A stretch of 64,000 nucleotides of DNA, taken from Natronorubrum thiooxidans (GTDB taxonomy: Archaea; Halobacteriota; Halobacteria; Halobacteriales; Natrialbaceae). The stretch is taken from assembly GCF_900156475.1 (NCBI RefSeq), contig NZ_FTNR01000009.1:124001-188000 (forward strand), in the 5' to 3' direction. Shown one piece after another: positions 1-7,563 of this stretch. The position numbers were made by a program, and so were the translations under genes. How positions within the stretch are numbered: the first letter of the stretch is position 1; each line of letters opens with the position of its first letter. Below the pieces are notes generated by a model, which saw only the letters and a list, made by a program, of their open reading frames with translations, did not search any database and was not told the origin of the DNA.

Positions 1-131
1 AGTCGGCGACGCTGCCGTCGGACGAGGAGTGGACCGATCGATCAGTCGAAGAAGTTGGCGACGACTGAGTCGCTCGACGGTCGACAGCTGACGACCGAGG
101 ATTGATACGTCACTCGGCCGACCGATGGCAT

Positions 132-1031
132 ATGAACACGACTCGAGTCTTGCAGGTCGACGCTTTCACAGACGAACCGCTGACCGGTAACCCGGCTGGT
201 GTCGTCCCGGATGCAGACGGGCTCTCGGACGCACAGATGCAATCGATCGCCGCCGAAATTGCCGTCAGCGAGACGGCGTTCCTGCGCTCGAGCGAGCGCG
301 CCGACCGGCGGATTCGCTACTTCACGCCGACCCAGGAGGTCGATCTCTGCGGGCACGCGACCATCGGCTCCTTTGCCTATCTCTACGACGAGGGTCTCGA
401 TCCCGGCACGACCACCCTCGAGACGAACGTCGGCGACCTCGAGATCGAACTCGAGGACGACGGCACGGTCTGGATGACACAGGATCGACCGCAGGTGCGC
501 GAGGTCGACATCGGCTACGACCGCGTTGCCGATGCGCTCGGTGTCGAACAGGCCGCCCTCGAGGGCGCAAGCGACGACATTCCGCTCGCAGTGTCCTCGA
601 CCGGCCTGCCGTTTCTGGTCGTCCCCATTACGTACCTCTCCGACGTCGGGAGCGCCGAGCCGGACATGACGGCCGTCGAAGCGCTGACCGACGCGCTTGA
701 CGTGACTGGTGTCTATCTCTTCACGTTCGATGCACTCGCACGCGAGTCGACGCTGCACGGGCGGATGTTCGCGCCGGGGGCTGGCGTGCCGGAAGATCCA
801 GTCACGGGGACCGCAAGCGGTGCCGTCGGCGCGTACCTCGATCACTTCGGCGCGTTCGACGACGACTTCCCCGACGAACTCCGCCTCGAGCAGGGTCACT
901 ACGTCGACCGCCCGGGACTGGTTCGCGTTCGCGTCGATGGCGATGTCCGGGTCGGCGGTCGCGGCGTAACCGTTCTGGACGGCTCGCTCGTGGTTCCGGC
1001 GGACGACGAGGAGGAGATTCTCGAGGCCTGA
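132..1031 (+). CDS. PhzF-family isomerase/epimerase
   Basis: A 299-residue PhzF-family protein, related to the trans-2,3-dihydro-3-hydroxyanthranilate isomerase of phenazine synthesis and to diaminopimelate-epimerase-fold enzymes. Visible family motifs are GNPAGVV near residue 18, the catalytic-glutamate segment VSETAFL near residue 46, the CGHATIGS loop near residue 75, and EDPVTGTASG near the C-terminus. I chose the ATG at 132 because homologues begin just before the first beta strand; an ATG 30 bases upstream is in frame. No phenazine genes are nearby, so the substrate is unknown and a housekeeping small-molecule isomerase is likelier. The stop codon is the first three bases of a dispersed repeat. 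Confidence 0.9.
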   Translation: MNTTRVLQVDAFTDEPLTGNPAGVVPDADGLSDAQMQSIAAEIAVSETAFLRSSERADRRIRYFTPTQEVDLCGHATIGSFAYLYDEGLDPGTTTLETNVGDLEIELEDDGTVWMTQDRPQVREVDIGYDRVADALGVEQAALEGASDDIPLAVSSTGLPFLVVPITYLSDVGSAEPDMTAVEALTDALDVTGVYLFTFDALARESTLHGRMFAPGAGVPEDPVTGTASGAVGAYLDHFGAFDDDFPDELRLEQGHYVDRPGLVRVRVDGDVRVGGRGVTVLDGSLVVPADDEEEILEA

Positions 1032-1044
1032 TACGGTCTGCTGT
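1029..1044 (+). repeat. Dispersed repeat end, copy A (TGATACGGTCTGCTGT)
   Basis: These 16 bases are identical to the left end of the palindromic element at 31050 and match 14 of 16 at 40975. The first three bases are the stop codon of the PhzF-like gene. No right arm is evident before the convergent regulator gene, so this looks like a partial copy. Confidence 0.6.
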
Positions 1045-1117
1045 CCCGAGTTACCTATCCCTAAAGAACGGTTTCGGGTGACGGAACCGGAAACGACTGC
1101 GAACCGTCGTCTCGGAA

Positions 1118-1828
1118 CTATCGCGTTCCGTCCATGTTCTCGAGCGCCGAGAGAGCAGCTTTCAGGACCTTTCGCTCGCCCCGGCGCAGGTTCATCGAGA
1201 CGGCCGTCTTCGAGACGTCGAAGTGGTCCGATAATTCGTCGAGCGTCGTCTCGCGTGGCGTCTCGTAGTAGCCGTTTCGGGAGGCGACCTCGAACGTCTC
1301 GCGTTCGGTCTCGGTGAGCGATCGACAGCCCTCGAGCATCCGAAGCGCGCTGTCGGAGTTTTCGAGGAGGTCGAACAGTGCCGTCGGGCCGACCTGGTCG
1401 CGATCCTCGACGGTGAACTCGTTGTGTCGCTCGAGTTCGGCGAGCGCGTGATCCTCGTCGCGGTCGTCGTCGAAACCGACGTGCCAGCGTTCCTGCCCGT
1501 CCTCGATCTGGAAGGGGCCGGTGATGTAGCCACCGTTTTGCTGGATCGTCCGCATCGCGTTCGTCTCCTCGATCGTCGTGCCGATCTCGGCGACGTTGTC
1601 GCGTTTCGAGAGAATGTAACACTCTCGCATATTCGGGTGCTCGCGAAGCTCGTGCAGGCCGGCCTCGAGCGAACTCGTCGACTCTCCTCTCGCGATCAGC
1701 CGCGTCTCGAGTTGTGCATCGTCGGTATCAAGTTGCCACTGGACGGCCGAGAAGGCGATATCGACGTCGTCGGTCGTATCGATAAACGGACAGTCGTACT
1801 GCCGCATATCGATGTCGAGGTCGATCAT
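1118..1828 (-). CDS. BAT-type (bacterio-opsin activator) HTH-10 transcriptional regulator
   Basis: A 236-residue regulator with the haloarchaeal layout of an N-terminal bacterio-opsin-activator-like sensing domain (about residues 1-150) followed by an HTH-10 DNA-binding domain at the C-terminus. The helix-turn-helix is seen as SRNGYYETPRETTLDELSDH followed by FDVSKTAVSMNLRRGE. It is convergent with the PhzF-like gene and stands alone. The promoter carries a near-perfect inverted repeat over the TATA-like sequence at 1848-1866, which suggests autoregulation. No heme or PAS/GAF ligand can be assigned, and the target genes are unknown. Confidence 0.9.
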   Translation of the reverse strand: MIDLDIDMRQYDCPFIDTTDDVDIAFSAVQWQLDTDDAQLETRLIARGESTSSLEAGLHELREHPNMRECYILSKRDNVAEIGTTIEETNAMRTIQQNGGYITGPFQIEDGQERWHVGFDDDRDEDHALAELERHNEFTVEDRDQVGPTALFDLLENSDSALRMLEGCRSLTETERETFEVASRNGYYETPRETTLDELSDHFDVSKTAVSMNLRRGERKVLKAALSALENMDGTR

Positions 1829-1847
1829 ACTAGGGATCAGGACTCAT

Positions 1848-1866
1848 ACAAGGTATTAATACTTGT
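1848..1866 (-). promoter_or_regulatory. Inverted repeat over the promoter of the BAT-type regulator
   Basis: The sequence ACAAGGTATTAATACTTGT is an inverted repeat (ACAAG-TATT / AATACTTGT) with one extra G in the left arm. Its TATTAATA centre resembles an archaeal TATA box, and it lies about 20 bases before the start codon at 1828. Binding of a dimeric regulator here would block transcription; that role is inferred. Confidence 0.45.
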
Positions 1867-2007
1867 TACTAATTGTCGTGGTATCGGCCGGAAGTAGTTG
1901 GTAACGCGACCAGTAGCCACTGGGGACACACGAAGACCAGACGCCGTTTGATATGTTAACGGCTGTGTTTTAGCGTGTCTCGGGAGAACGTACAGTCAGT
2001 ACAACAG

Positions 2008-2865
2008 ATGTCCGAAACAGCAGTCGAACCACCGACAGTGACTCATGACGATATTCAGTCGATCGACGACGACTCGTTTACCGACCGCAACGTCTGTCTC
2101 GTGACGGGGGCCGGCTCCGGCATCGGCCGTGCGACCGCGCTCGCCGCCGCCGGAAACGGCCTCACCGTCGCCGCGACGGATATCGACGCCGACGGCCTCG
2201 AGGGAACGATCGACCGCGGCGACGAACTCGGTCTCGAGGGCGACATCGAGTCGATCGTCGGCGATCTGACCAGCGACGACGACCTCGAGCGAATCGTCGA
2301 GGAGGCAGCGCAGCTTGGTGATCTCAAGTATCTCGCGAACATCGCCGGGATGCAACACATCGACTCGATCGAGGACTTTCCCATGGAAACCTACGATCGC
2401 ATGCACCAGGTCATGCTCCGCGCGCCGCTGTATCTCTCGAAGCTGTGCATTCCACACTTTCGCGAGACGGCGGATGGAGAGGGCTGTGTGGGGAACATGG
2501 GCTCGGTCCACGGCCACTACGTCACCAGCGACAAGGTTGGCTACAACGTCTCGAAGTTCGGGCTGCGCGGGCTTACCCAGTCGATCGCGGCCGAAGGCGA
2601 CGGCGAGACCCGTGCGTACTCGGTCAGCACCGGCTACGTGAAGACGCCGCTGGTGATGAACCAGCTCAAAGACACTGCCGAACAACGCGGCATCGCCGTC
2701 GACGAGGTGATCGAAGACGTCATGCTGGGCCAATCCCGCGTCACGGAGATGATGGAACCCATCGATGTCGCCAATCTCTTCCTGTTCGGCTTTTCGGATC
2801 TCGGCCGACACCTCGATGGCGGCGACCTGTTGTTTGATGGGGGCATGACGCTAACCTACGAGTGA
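2008..2865 (+). CDS. Short-chain dehydrogenase, 3-hydroxybutyrate-dehydrogenase-like
   Basis: A 285-residue classical SDR that probably oxidises 3-hydroxybutyrate or a related hydroxy acid with NAD(H). It shows the cofactor motif TGAGSGIGRA near residue 35, NIAGMQ (NNAG equivalent), a catalytic serine in MGSVHG, and the YNVSK catalytic Tyr-Lys pair. I prefer the ATG at 2008; an in-frame GTG lies 33 bases upstream. The next gene, an acyl-CoA synthetase, starts two bases after this stop codon, so the pair is co-transcribed. A route from hydroxybutyrate to acetoacetate to acetoacetyl-CoA would make sense in a polyhydroxyalkanoate-storing haloarchaeon, but substrate assignment is inference. Confidence 0.85.
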   Translation: MSETAVEPPTVTHDDIQSIDDDSFTDRNVCLVTGAGSGIGRATALAAAGNGLTVAATDIDADGLEGTIDRGDELGLEGDIESIVGDLTSDDDLERIVEEAAQLGDLKYLANIAGMQHIDSIEDFPMETYDRMHQVMLRAPLYLSKLCIPHFRETADGEGCVGNMGSVHGHYVTSDKVGYNVSKFGLRGLTQSIAAEGDGETRAYSVSTGYVKTPLVMNQLKDTAEQRGIAVDEVIEDVMLGQSRVTEMMEPIDVANLFLFGFSDLGRHLDGGDLLFDGGMTLTYE

Positions 2866-2867
2866 CA

Positions 2868-4895
2868 ATGGCTGAAAACACAACCGATCCGAGTCTCGAG
2901 GACGTCGACAAGATCGTTCACGAACCCAGCGAGACGTTCGTCGACTCGACCAACGTCGCCGCGTTCATGGAGACGTATGGGATCGACGATTATGACGAAC
3001 TCATTGAACGCACGACGACCGACCTCGAGGGAGTCGAGGAATCGGGCGTCGACTGGTTCTGGGACGAACTCGTCGACTACCTCGGCATCGAGTTCTATGA
3101 GGAGTACGACACGGTGCGAGACGACAGCGAGGGGCCGCAGTTCACCGACTGGTATCCAGGCGGTGAACTCAACATTTCCCACAACACCGTAGACCGTCAC
3201 GCCGCCCTCGACAACGAGCGGCGAAACAAAGTGGCGACGATCTGGGAGGGCGAGAACGGCGAGATCCGAGAGATAACCTACCACGAACTCCATCGCCAGT
3301 CGAATCAGGTCGCAAACGCGCTCGAGGAACGCGGCATCGAGACGGGCGATACGGTCGGCCTCTACATGCCGATGGTGCCCGAGGTCGTCTCGATTCTCTA
3401 CGGCTGTTTCAAAGTCGGCGCGATCGCCGTGCCCATCTTCTCGGGCTTCGGCGTCGACGCGGCCGCGACCCGGATCTCGGATTCGGAGTGTTCGGTGCTC
3501 TTTACCGGCGACGGCTTTTATCGCCGCGGCAGTCCGGTCTATCTCAAGGGCGCTGCTGACGAGGCGATCGAGGAAGCCGGCTACGTCGAGGAGACGATCG
3601 TTTTCGACAGGCTCGGGGCGAGCGACGCTGGCTCGGAGCACGACGTGCCGTGGGACGACGACCGCGACGAGTGGTGGGCCGACGCCGTCGAGACACAAGA
3701 CGACGACTACGAGAGCAAATCGCTCGACTCGAGTCAGGAGTCGATGCTGCTGTACTCGTCGGGGACCACGGGCAAACCGAAGGGGATCGTCCACACCCAC
3801 GCGGGCGTGCAGATGCAGTGTGCTAAAGAGCTGCATTTCGGCTTCGATCTCAAGCCATCGGATCGGTTCTTTTGGGTCTCCGACATCGGCTGGATGATGG
3901 GGCCGTGGACGCTCATCGGCACCCACAGCTTCGGCGGCACCGTCTTCATGTACGAGGGCGCACCCGACCATCCCGAGCCGGATCGATTCTGGGAGATCAT
4001 CGACCGCCACAAGCTCACCCAGTTTGGTATCTCGCCAACCGCGATCCGGGCGCTGCGAAAACACGGTGACGACTGGCTCGACGGCCATGACCTCTCCTCA
4101 CTTCGGCTGCTCGGCTCGACGGGCGAGCCGTGGGACCCCGAATCGTGGCAGTGGTTCTACGAGAACGTCGGAAACGGCGAGGCCCCGATCATCAACATCT
4201 CCGGCGGCACCGAGATCTGTGGCTGTTTCCTGATGCCGATGCCGACCGAGCCGCTGAAACCATGTACGCTCGGCGGCCCCGGTCTCGGGATGGATATCGA
4301 CATCGTCGACGCGTCGGGTGAGTCGGTCAGAAAGGACCACGAGCGCGGCTACCTCGTCGCACGTGACTCCTGTCCCTCGATGACCAAGTCGCTGTGGTCG
4401 GGCGACGAACGCTATCTCGATGAGTACTGGTCGCGGTTCGAGGATCTGTGGAACCACGGCGACTGGGCCCAGAAAGACGAGGACGGCTTCTGGTTCCTCC
4501 ACGGTCGGGCCGACGACGCCTTGAACGTGGCGGGCCGAAAAGTCGGTCCGGCGGAGGTCGAAGGCGCACTCATCGACCACGAGTCGGTCAACCAGGCCGC
4601 CGCGATCGGCGCTCCCGACGACACCACCGGCACCGCCGTCGTCACCTACGTCGTCCTCGAGGACGGCGTCGAGGAAACGGACGACCTCCGGAGCGAACTG
4701 CGCGCACAGGTCGGCGAGGAACTCGGAAAGCCGTTCCGGCCACGCGAGGTGCTGTTCGTCGACGAATTCCCCAAGACCCAGTCGGGCAAGATCATCCGCC
4801 GCGCCATCGAGGCGACCTACACCGGCGAAGATCTCGGTGATATGAGCAGTATCGAGAACCCTGACGTCCTCGAGGACCTCGAGGACGCCCGATAG
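2868..4895 (+). CDS. AMP-forming acyl-CoA synthetase (acetyl-/acetoacetyl-CoA synthetase family)
   Basis: A 675-residue adenylate-forming ligase that activates a short carboxylic acid with ATP and CoA. The P-loop-like motif LLYSSGTTGKPKG lies near residue 290, the GGTE loop in ISGGTEICG, and the C-terminal catalytic-lysine motif PKTQSGKIIRRA. The length and the N-terminal extension match acetyl- and acetoacetyl-CoA synthetases rather than fatty-acyl ligases. The ATG at 2868, two bases after the SDR stop, is preferred over an overlapping GTG at 2862. The context with a hydroxybutyrate-dehydrogenase-like SDR favours acetoacetate as substrate, but acetate or propionate cannot be excluded. Confidence 0.88.
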   Translation: MAENTTDPSLEDVDKIVHEPSETFVDSTNVAAFMETYGIDDYDELIERTTTDLEGVEESGVDWFWDELVDYLGIEFYEEYDTVRDDSEGPQFTDWYPGGELNISHNTVDRHAALDNERRNKVATIWEGENGEIREITYHELHRQSNQVANALEERGIETGDTVGLYMPMVPEVVSILYGCFKVGAIAVPIFSGFGVDAAATRISDSECSVLFTGDGFYRRGSPVYLKGAADEAIEEAGYVEETIVFDRLGASDAGSEHDVPWDDDRDEWWADAVETQDDDYESKSLDSSQESMLLYSSGTTGKPKGIVHTHAGVQMQCAKELHFGFDLKPSDRFFWVSDIGWMMGPWTLIGTHSFGGTVFMYEGAPDHPEPDRFWEIIDRHKLTQFGISPTAIRALRKHGDDWLDGHDLSSLRLLGSTGEPWDPESWQWFYENVGNGEAPIINISGGTEICGCFLMPMPTEPLKPCTLGGPGLGMDIDIVDASGESVRKDHERGYLVARDSCPSMTKSLWSGDERYLDEYWSRFEDLWNHGDWAQKDEDGFWFLHGRADDALNVAGRKVGPAEVEGALIDHESVNQAAAIGAPDDTTGTAVVTYVVLEDGVEETDDLRSELRAQVGEELGKPFRPREVLFVDEFPKTQSGKIIRRAIEATYTGEDLGDMSSIENPDVLEDLEDAR

Positions 4896-5002
4896 GCGAC
4901 TCGAGGTGCGGTTGCGGTGGTCGATTTCTCGGCAAGCGGTAGCTTCCCACACGCCACGATCGATCCCGAGCAATTCAAACCCCTGCTCGGGTAGCTAGGG
5001 AT

Positions 5003-5974
5003 ATGACCGACGACGAATCCCACGAGCACGTCGTCCCGGGCAGCGACGAGGCGCTGTCGACGGATGACGTTCGTGGCTACGATTTCCGCGGCGAGTTCGA
5101 TTTCGGTGAGTTACTCGACTCGTATGCAACGACCGGCTTTCAGGCCACACAGCTCGCGGAGGCGATCGACATCGCCGAGCGGATGCAAGACGAAGACGCG
5201 ACGATCTATCTGACGTGTACGTCGAACATCATCTCCTCGGGGCTGCGCGAGGTCGTCGCCGCCCTCATCCGGAAGGGGTACGTCGACGTGTTGATCACGA
5301 CCTCCGGCTCGCTGACCGAGGACGTCATCAAGACCGAAAAACCGTTCAAGATGGGCGAGTGGGACGCGGACGAGTCCGCGCTTCGCGAACGCGGCATCAA
5401 CCGACTCGGAAACATTTTCGTCCCCTCCGACCGGTACGTCTGGCTCGAGGAGTACCTGTACGACTTCTTCGATGACTTCTTCGCGGAAGAGAAGATCCGG
5501 ACGCCGACGGCGTTCGCCAGCGAACTCGGCGAAACGCTCGACGACGAGGATTCGGTCCTCAAACAGGCCGCGGACAACGACGTGCCGGTGTACTGTCCGG
5601 CGCTGACCGACGCCGAAGTCGGGAACTTCCTCTACTACTACCGACAGGGGTACGACTCGGAGGTCGGCATCGAGATCTTAGACGACTACGACTCGCTGAT
5701 CGAAGACGGCCTGCTCTCCGATACGACCGGCCTCATCGCTGTCGGCGGCGGCGTCCCGAAACATCACGCGATCATGACGAACCTGTTCCGTGGCGGCGCG
5801 GACTACGTCGTCTACATCTCGACGGGGATGGAGGGCGACGGCTCGCTGTCGGGTGCCCCGCCGAACGAGGCCGTCTCGTGGGGCAAGATCAAGGAGGCCG
5901 AAAAGAACTACACCCAGATCGAAGCCGAAGCGACGCTGGTCTTCCCGCTGCTCGTGGCGGCTGCGTTCGACTAA
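5003..5974 (+). CDS. dhs: Deoxyhypusine synthase
   Basis: A 323-residue enzyme that transfers an aminobutyl group from spermidine (or agmatine, as proposed in some archaea) onto a lysine of translation factor aIF5A, the first step of hypusine formation. The hallmark is the C-terminal PNEAVSWGKIK segment with the active-site lysine; the NAD-binding pieces LTCTSNIISSGLREV and ISTGMEGDGSLSGA are also clear. The length is normal for archaeal DHS. It stands alone, and the start at 5003 has a clear ATG about 100 bases after the synthetase. It is an essential translation-related gene, which supports a chromosomal location. Confidence 0.95.
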   Translation: MTDDESHEHVVPGSDEALSTDDVRGYDFRGEFDFGELLDSYATTGFQATQLAEAIDIAERMQDEDATIYLTCTSNIISSGLREVVAALIRKGYVDVLITTSGSLTEDVIKTEKPFKMGEWDADESALRERGINRLGNIFVPSDRYVWLEEYLYDFFDDFFAEEKIRTPTAFASELGETLDDEDSVLKQAADNDVPVYCPALTDAEVGNFLYYYRQGYDSEVGIEILDDYDSLIEDGLLSDTTGLIAVGGGVPKHHAIMTNLFRGGADYVVYISTGMEGDGSLSGAPPNEAVSWGKIKEAEKNYTQIEAEATLVFPLLVAAAFD

Positions 5975-6374
5975 ACAGTAGATCGTAGCACGAGTTCGTT
6001 ATGCAGAACCGTTTCTGGTGGTTCGGTAGCTGCACACGCGAATGTCGCACGAGATCAGGGCCCGATTTGCGAAGGCAGTGATCGCTCAGTCTAGGGCAAG
6101 CAGTTACCGGGCCGGCTATTGATCTGTCCGAAATATGCCGGTCTCAGTACGGAGAAGCTTTTCATCGCCACGTGCTGGCGACTGAAGTAAGTGAAAAGAC
6201 GACTTTCACGGAACTCCTCCCGTTTGCACCGGTTGCGTAGAAGTCAGTCGCTGCAAAATTTTCATAAAGTAGCTTTCTTACCCTCGCTGTGGTAGTTGTA
6301 CCGGCCTGGTATCACGTGTAGTGGTATCAAGGAACAAATCCGTTCTTCAGACGGGAGAACGGGAGGGAAAACCC
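5975..6374. other. Gene-free stretch of about 400 bases upstream of DUF1059/OsmC
   Basis: No convincing coding region is seen. The right half is more AT-rich and holds a promoter-like TTTTCATAAAG near 6260. A short stem (GTTCT/AGAAC) sits at about 6342-6360, just before the DUF1059 start. The left half has mixed composition and resembles neither coding sequence nor any RNA gene I recognise. Confidence 0.4.
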
Positions 6375-6548
6375 ATGGCAGACGCACACAAACTCGATTG
6401 TGAATCAGTATCGGACACGTGCCGGTTCATTATTCAATCGGAAAACGAAGAAGAGGCAGTTGAATTGGCTAAGAAACACATGAAAGAGGTTCACGGGCAG
6501 GAGGTCGCAGACGATGAACTCCGAGAGGAGCATCTCCAAATCGTCTAA
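6375..6548 (+). CDS. Small DUF1059-family protein
   Basis: A 57-residue protein with the DUF1059 pattern: a cysteine pair in DCESVSDTC near the start, an amphipathic helix EEEAVELAKKHMKEVHG, and an acidic end. The function of the family is unknown. The ATG at 6375 starts directly at the conserved domain and is preceded by the purine-rich GGGAGGGAAAA; an upstream in-frame start would add 18 non-conserved residues. It is followed after 18 bases by an OsmC-family gene, so the two probably form a small stress-response operon. Confidence 0.85.
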   Translation: MADAHKLDCESVSDTCRFIIQSENEEEAVELAKKHMKEVHGQEVADDELREEHLQIV

Positions 6549-6566
6549 CGAATAGAGGCTCACACT

Positions 6567-7124
6567 ATGGCAACGAAGACTGCGAAAAACGGGGTCGACG
6601 TAGAACAACTCACTGAAGCGATAGAGGCAATTTCCGAAGATCCAGACGTGGGGGAGTTCCGCTTTCAGGCGGAGACCAAGTGGACGGACGCGCTAAAGTC
6701 CACTACCACGATAGACGAGTTCGATCAAGCGGGTGAGCAGATCCGAACACAAGAGTTCCACATCGAGGGCGACGAACCCGAGCAGATCCTCGGCGAGCGT
6801 ACCGCACCGAACGCCGTCGAACTTCTGCTCGCGGCTCTTGGATCCTGTCTAAGCGTCGGCTACGCGGCCAACGCCGCGGCGATGGACATTGAAATCCACG
6901 ACCTCCGGTTCGAACTGGAGGGTGACGTCGATCTCCGGGGCTTCCTTGGCATCTCCGAAGATGTTCGACCCGGATACGACGCCCTAACCTGCAGCACATA
7001 TGTCGATGCAGACGCCTCCGAGGAGGAACTCGAGGAATTGAGAGCGCGCGTCGAGGCCACCTCACCGCTGGTCGACAACATCACGAACGAGGTCTCACTC
7101 GAGACTGAATTTGTCGTGGAGTGA
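6567..7124 (+). CDS. OsmC/Ohr-family peroxiredoxin-like protein
   Basis: A 185-residue OsmC-family protein, expected to reduce organic peroxides through two cysteines. The two cysteines are seen in ALGSCLSVGYAAN and ALTCSTYVDAD, spaced as in the family. The N-terminal region of about 60 residues containing WTDALKS matches the long OsmC variants. It lies 18 bases after a DUF1059 gene. A GNRA-looped hairpin about 50 bases downstream may mark the transcript end. Whether the substrate is an organic peroxide or something else is not known. Confidence 0.9.
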   Translation: MATKTAKNGVDVEQLTEAIEAISEDPDVGEFRFQAETKWTDALKSTTTIDEFDQAGEQIRTQEFHIEGDEPEQILGERTAPNAVELLLAALGSCLSVGYAANAAAMDIEIHDLRFELEGDVDLRGFLGISEDVRPGYDALTCSTYVDADASEEELEELRARVEATSPLVDNITNEVSLETEFVVE

Positions 7125-7176
7125 TCGGGATAAGTGAATTACCCGATATCGAAAAGAATCGTCAGCAGCCGAAAAA

Positions 7177-7203
7177 ATCCCTGGGAGCGATCCCAGTTCG
7201 GAT
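7177..7203 (+). terminator. GNRA-tetraloop hairpin downstream of osmC
   Basis: The sequence CTGGGAGCGATCCCAG forms a perfect 6-bp stem with a GCGA loop. Outer arms ATCC and GGAT extend it to 10 bp with a three-base bulge. There is no U-tract after it, so it may be an RNA-stabilising 3' structure rather than a terminator. Confidence 0.4.
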
Positions 7204-7563
7204 TCATTTCACCCCTCTTTAGCGATTCGGTAGTGTCGATCTGGAATGCATAGTCGGTGCTGTATACGCACCCTGGGGCTTGTTTAGACGCCACCATTCC
7301 AGTCCCTGAGCATCCACATTCCGGCGGTAGGTTCGTGCGAACTGGAATTGGAACTGCTGTTCGAGTGTACATATATACGACTTCCACAGCTCAGCCGTTC
7401 TACTGGAACGTTGGACTTCCCTCACCACGAACCCTGGCCGCCACTCTCAACGAGTCGTCTGCGGTACCGATTGCCCGGCGCGATCGCGGCCCGTCTGCGG
7501 GTGTAGCGAGACTGATAGATGGCAGTCTGTATAACGCAGCCTTCGAGAGGCGGACCGGTGCGG
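7204..7563. other. Non-coding stretch between osmC and the lut genes
   Basis: No supported gene is seen. Possible reading frames here have poor haloarchaeal composition (few acidic residues). It contains an 8-bp inverted repeat, ATTCCAGT (7296-7303) and ACTGGAAT (7341-7348), enclosing the short palindrome GTTCGTGCGAAC (7331-7342), and a TATA-like ACATATATAC at about 7370. It could be decayed sequence; I cannot name its origin. Confidence 0.35.
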
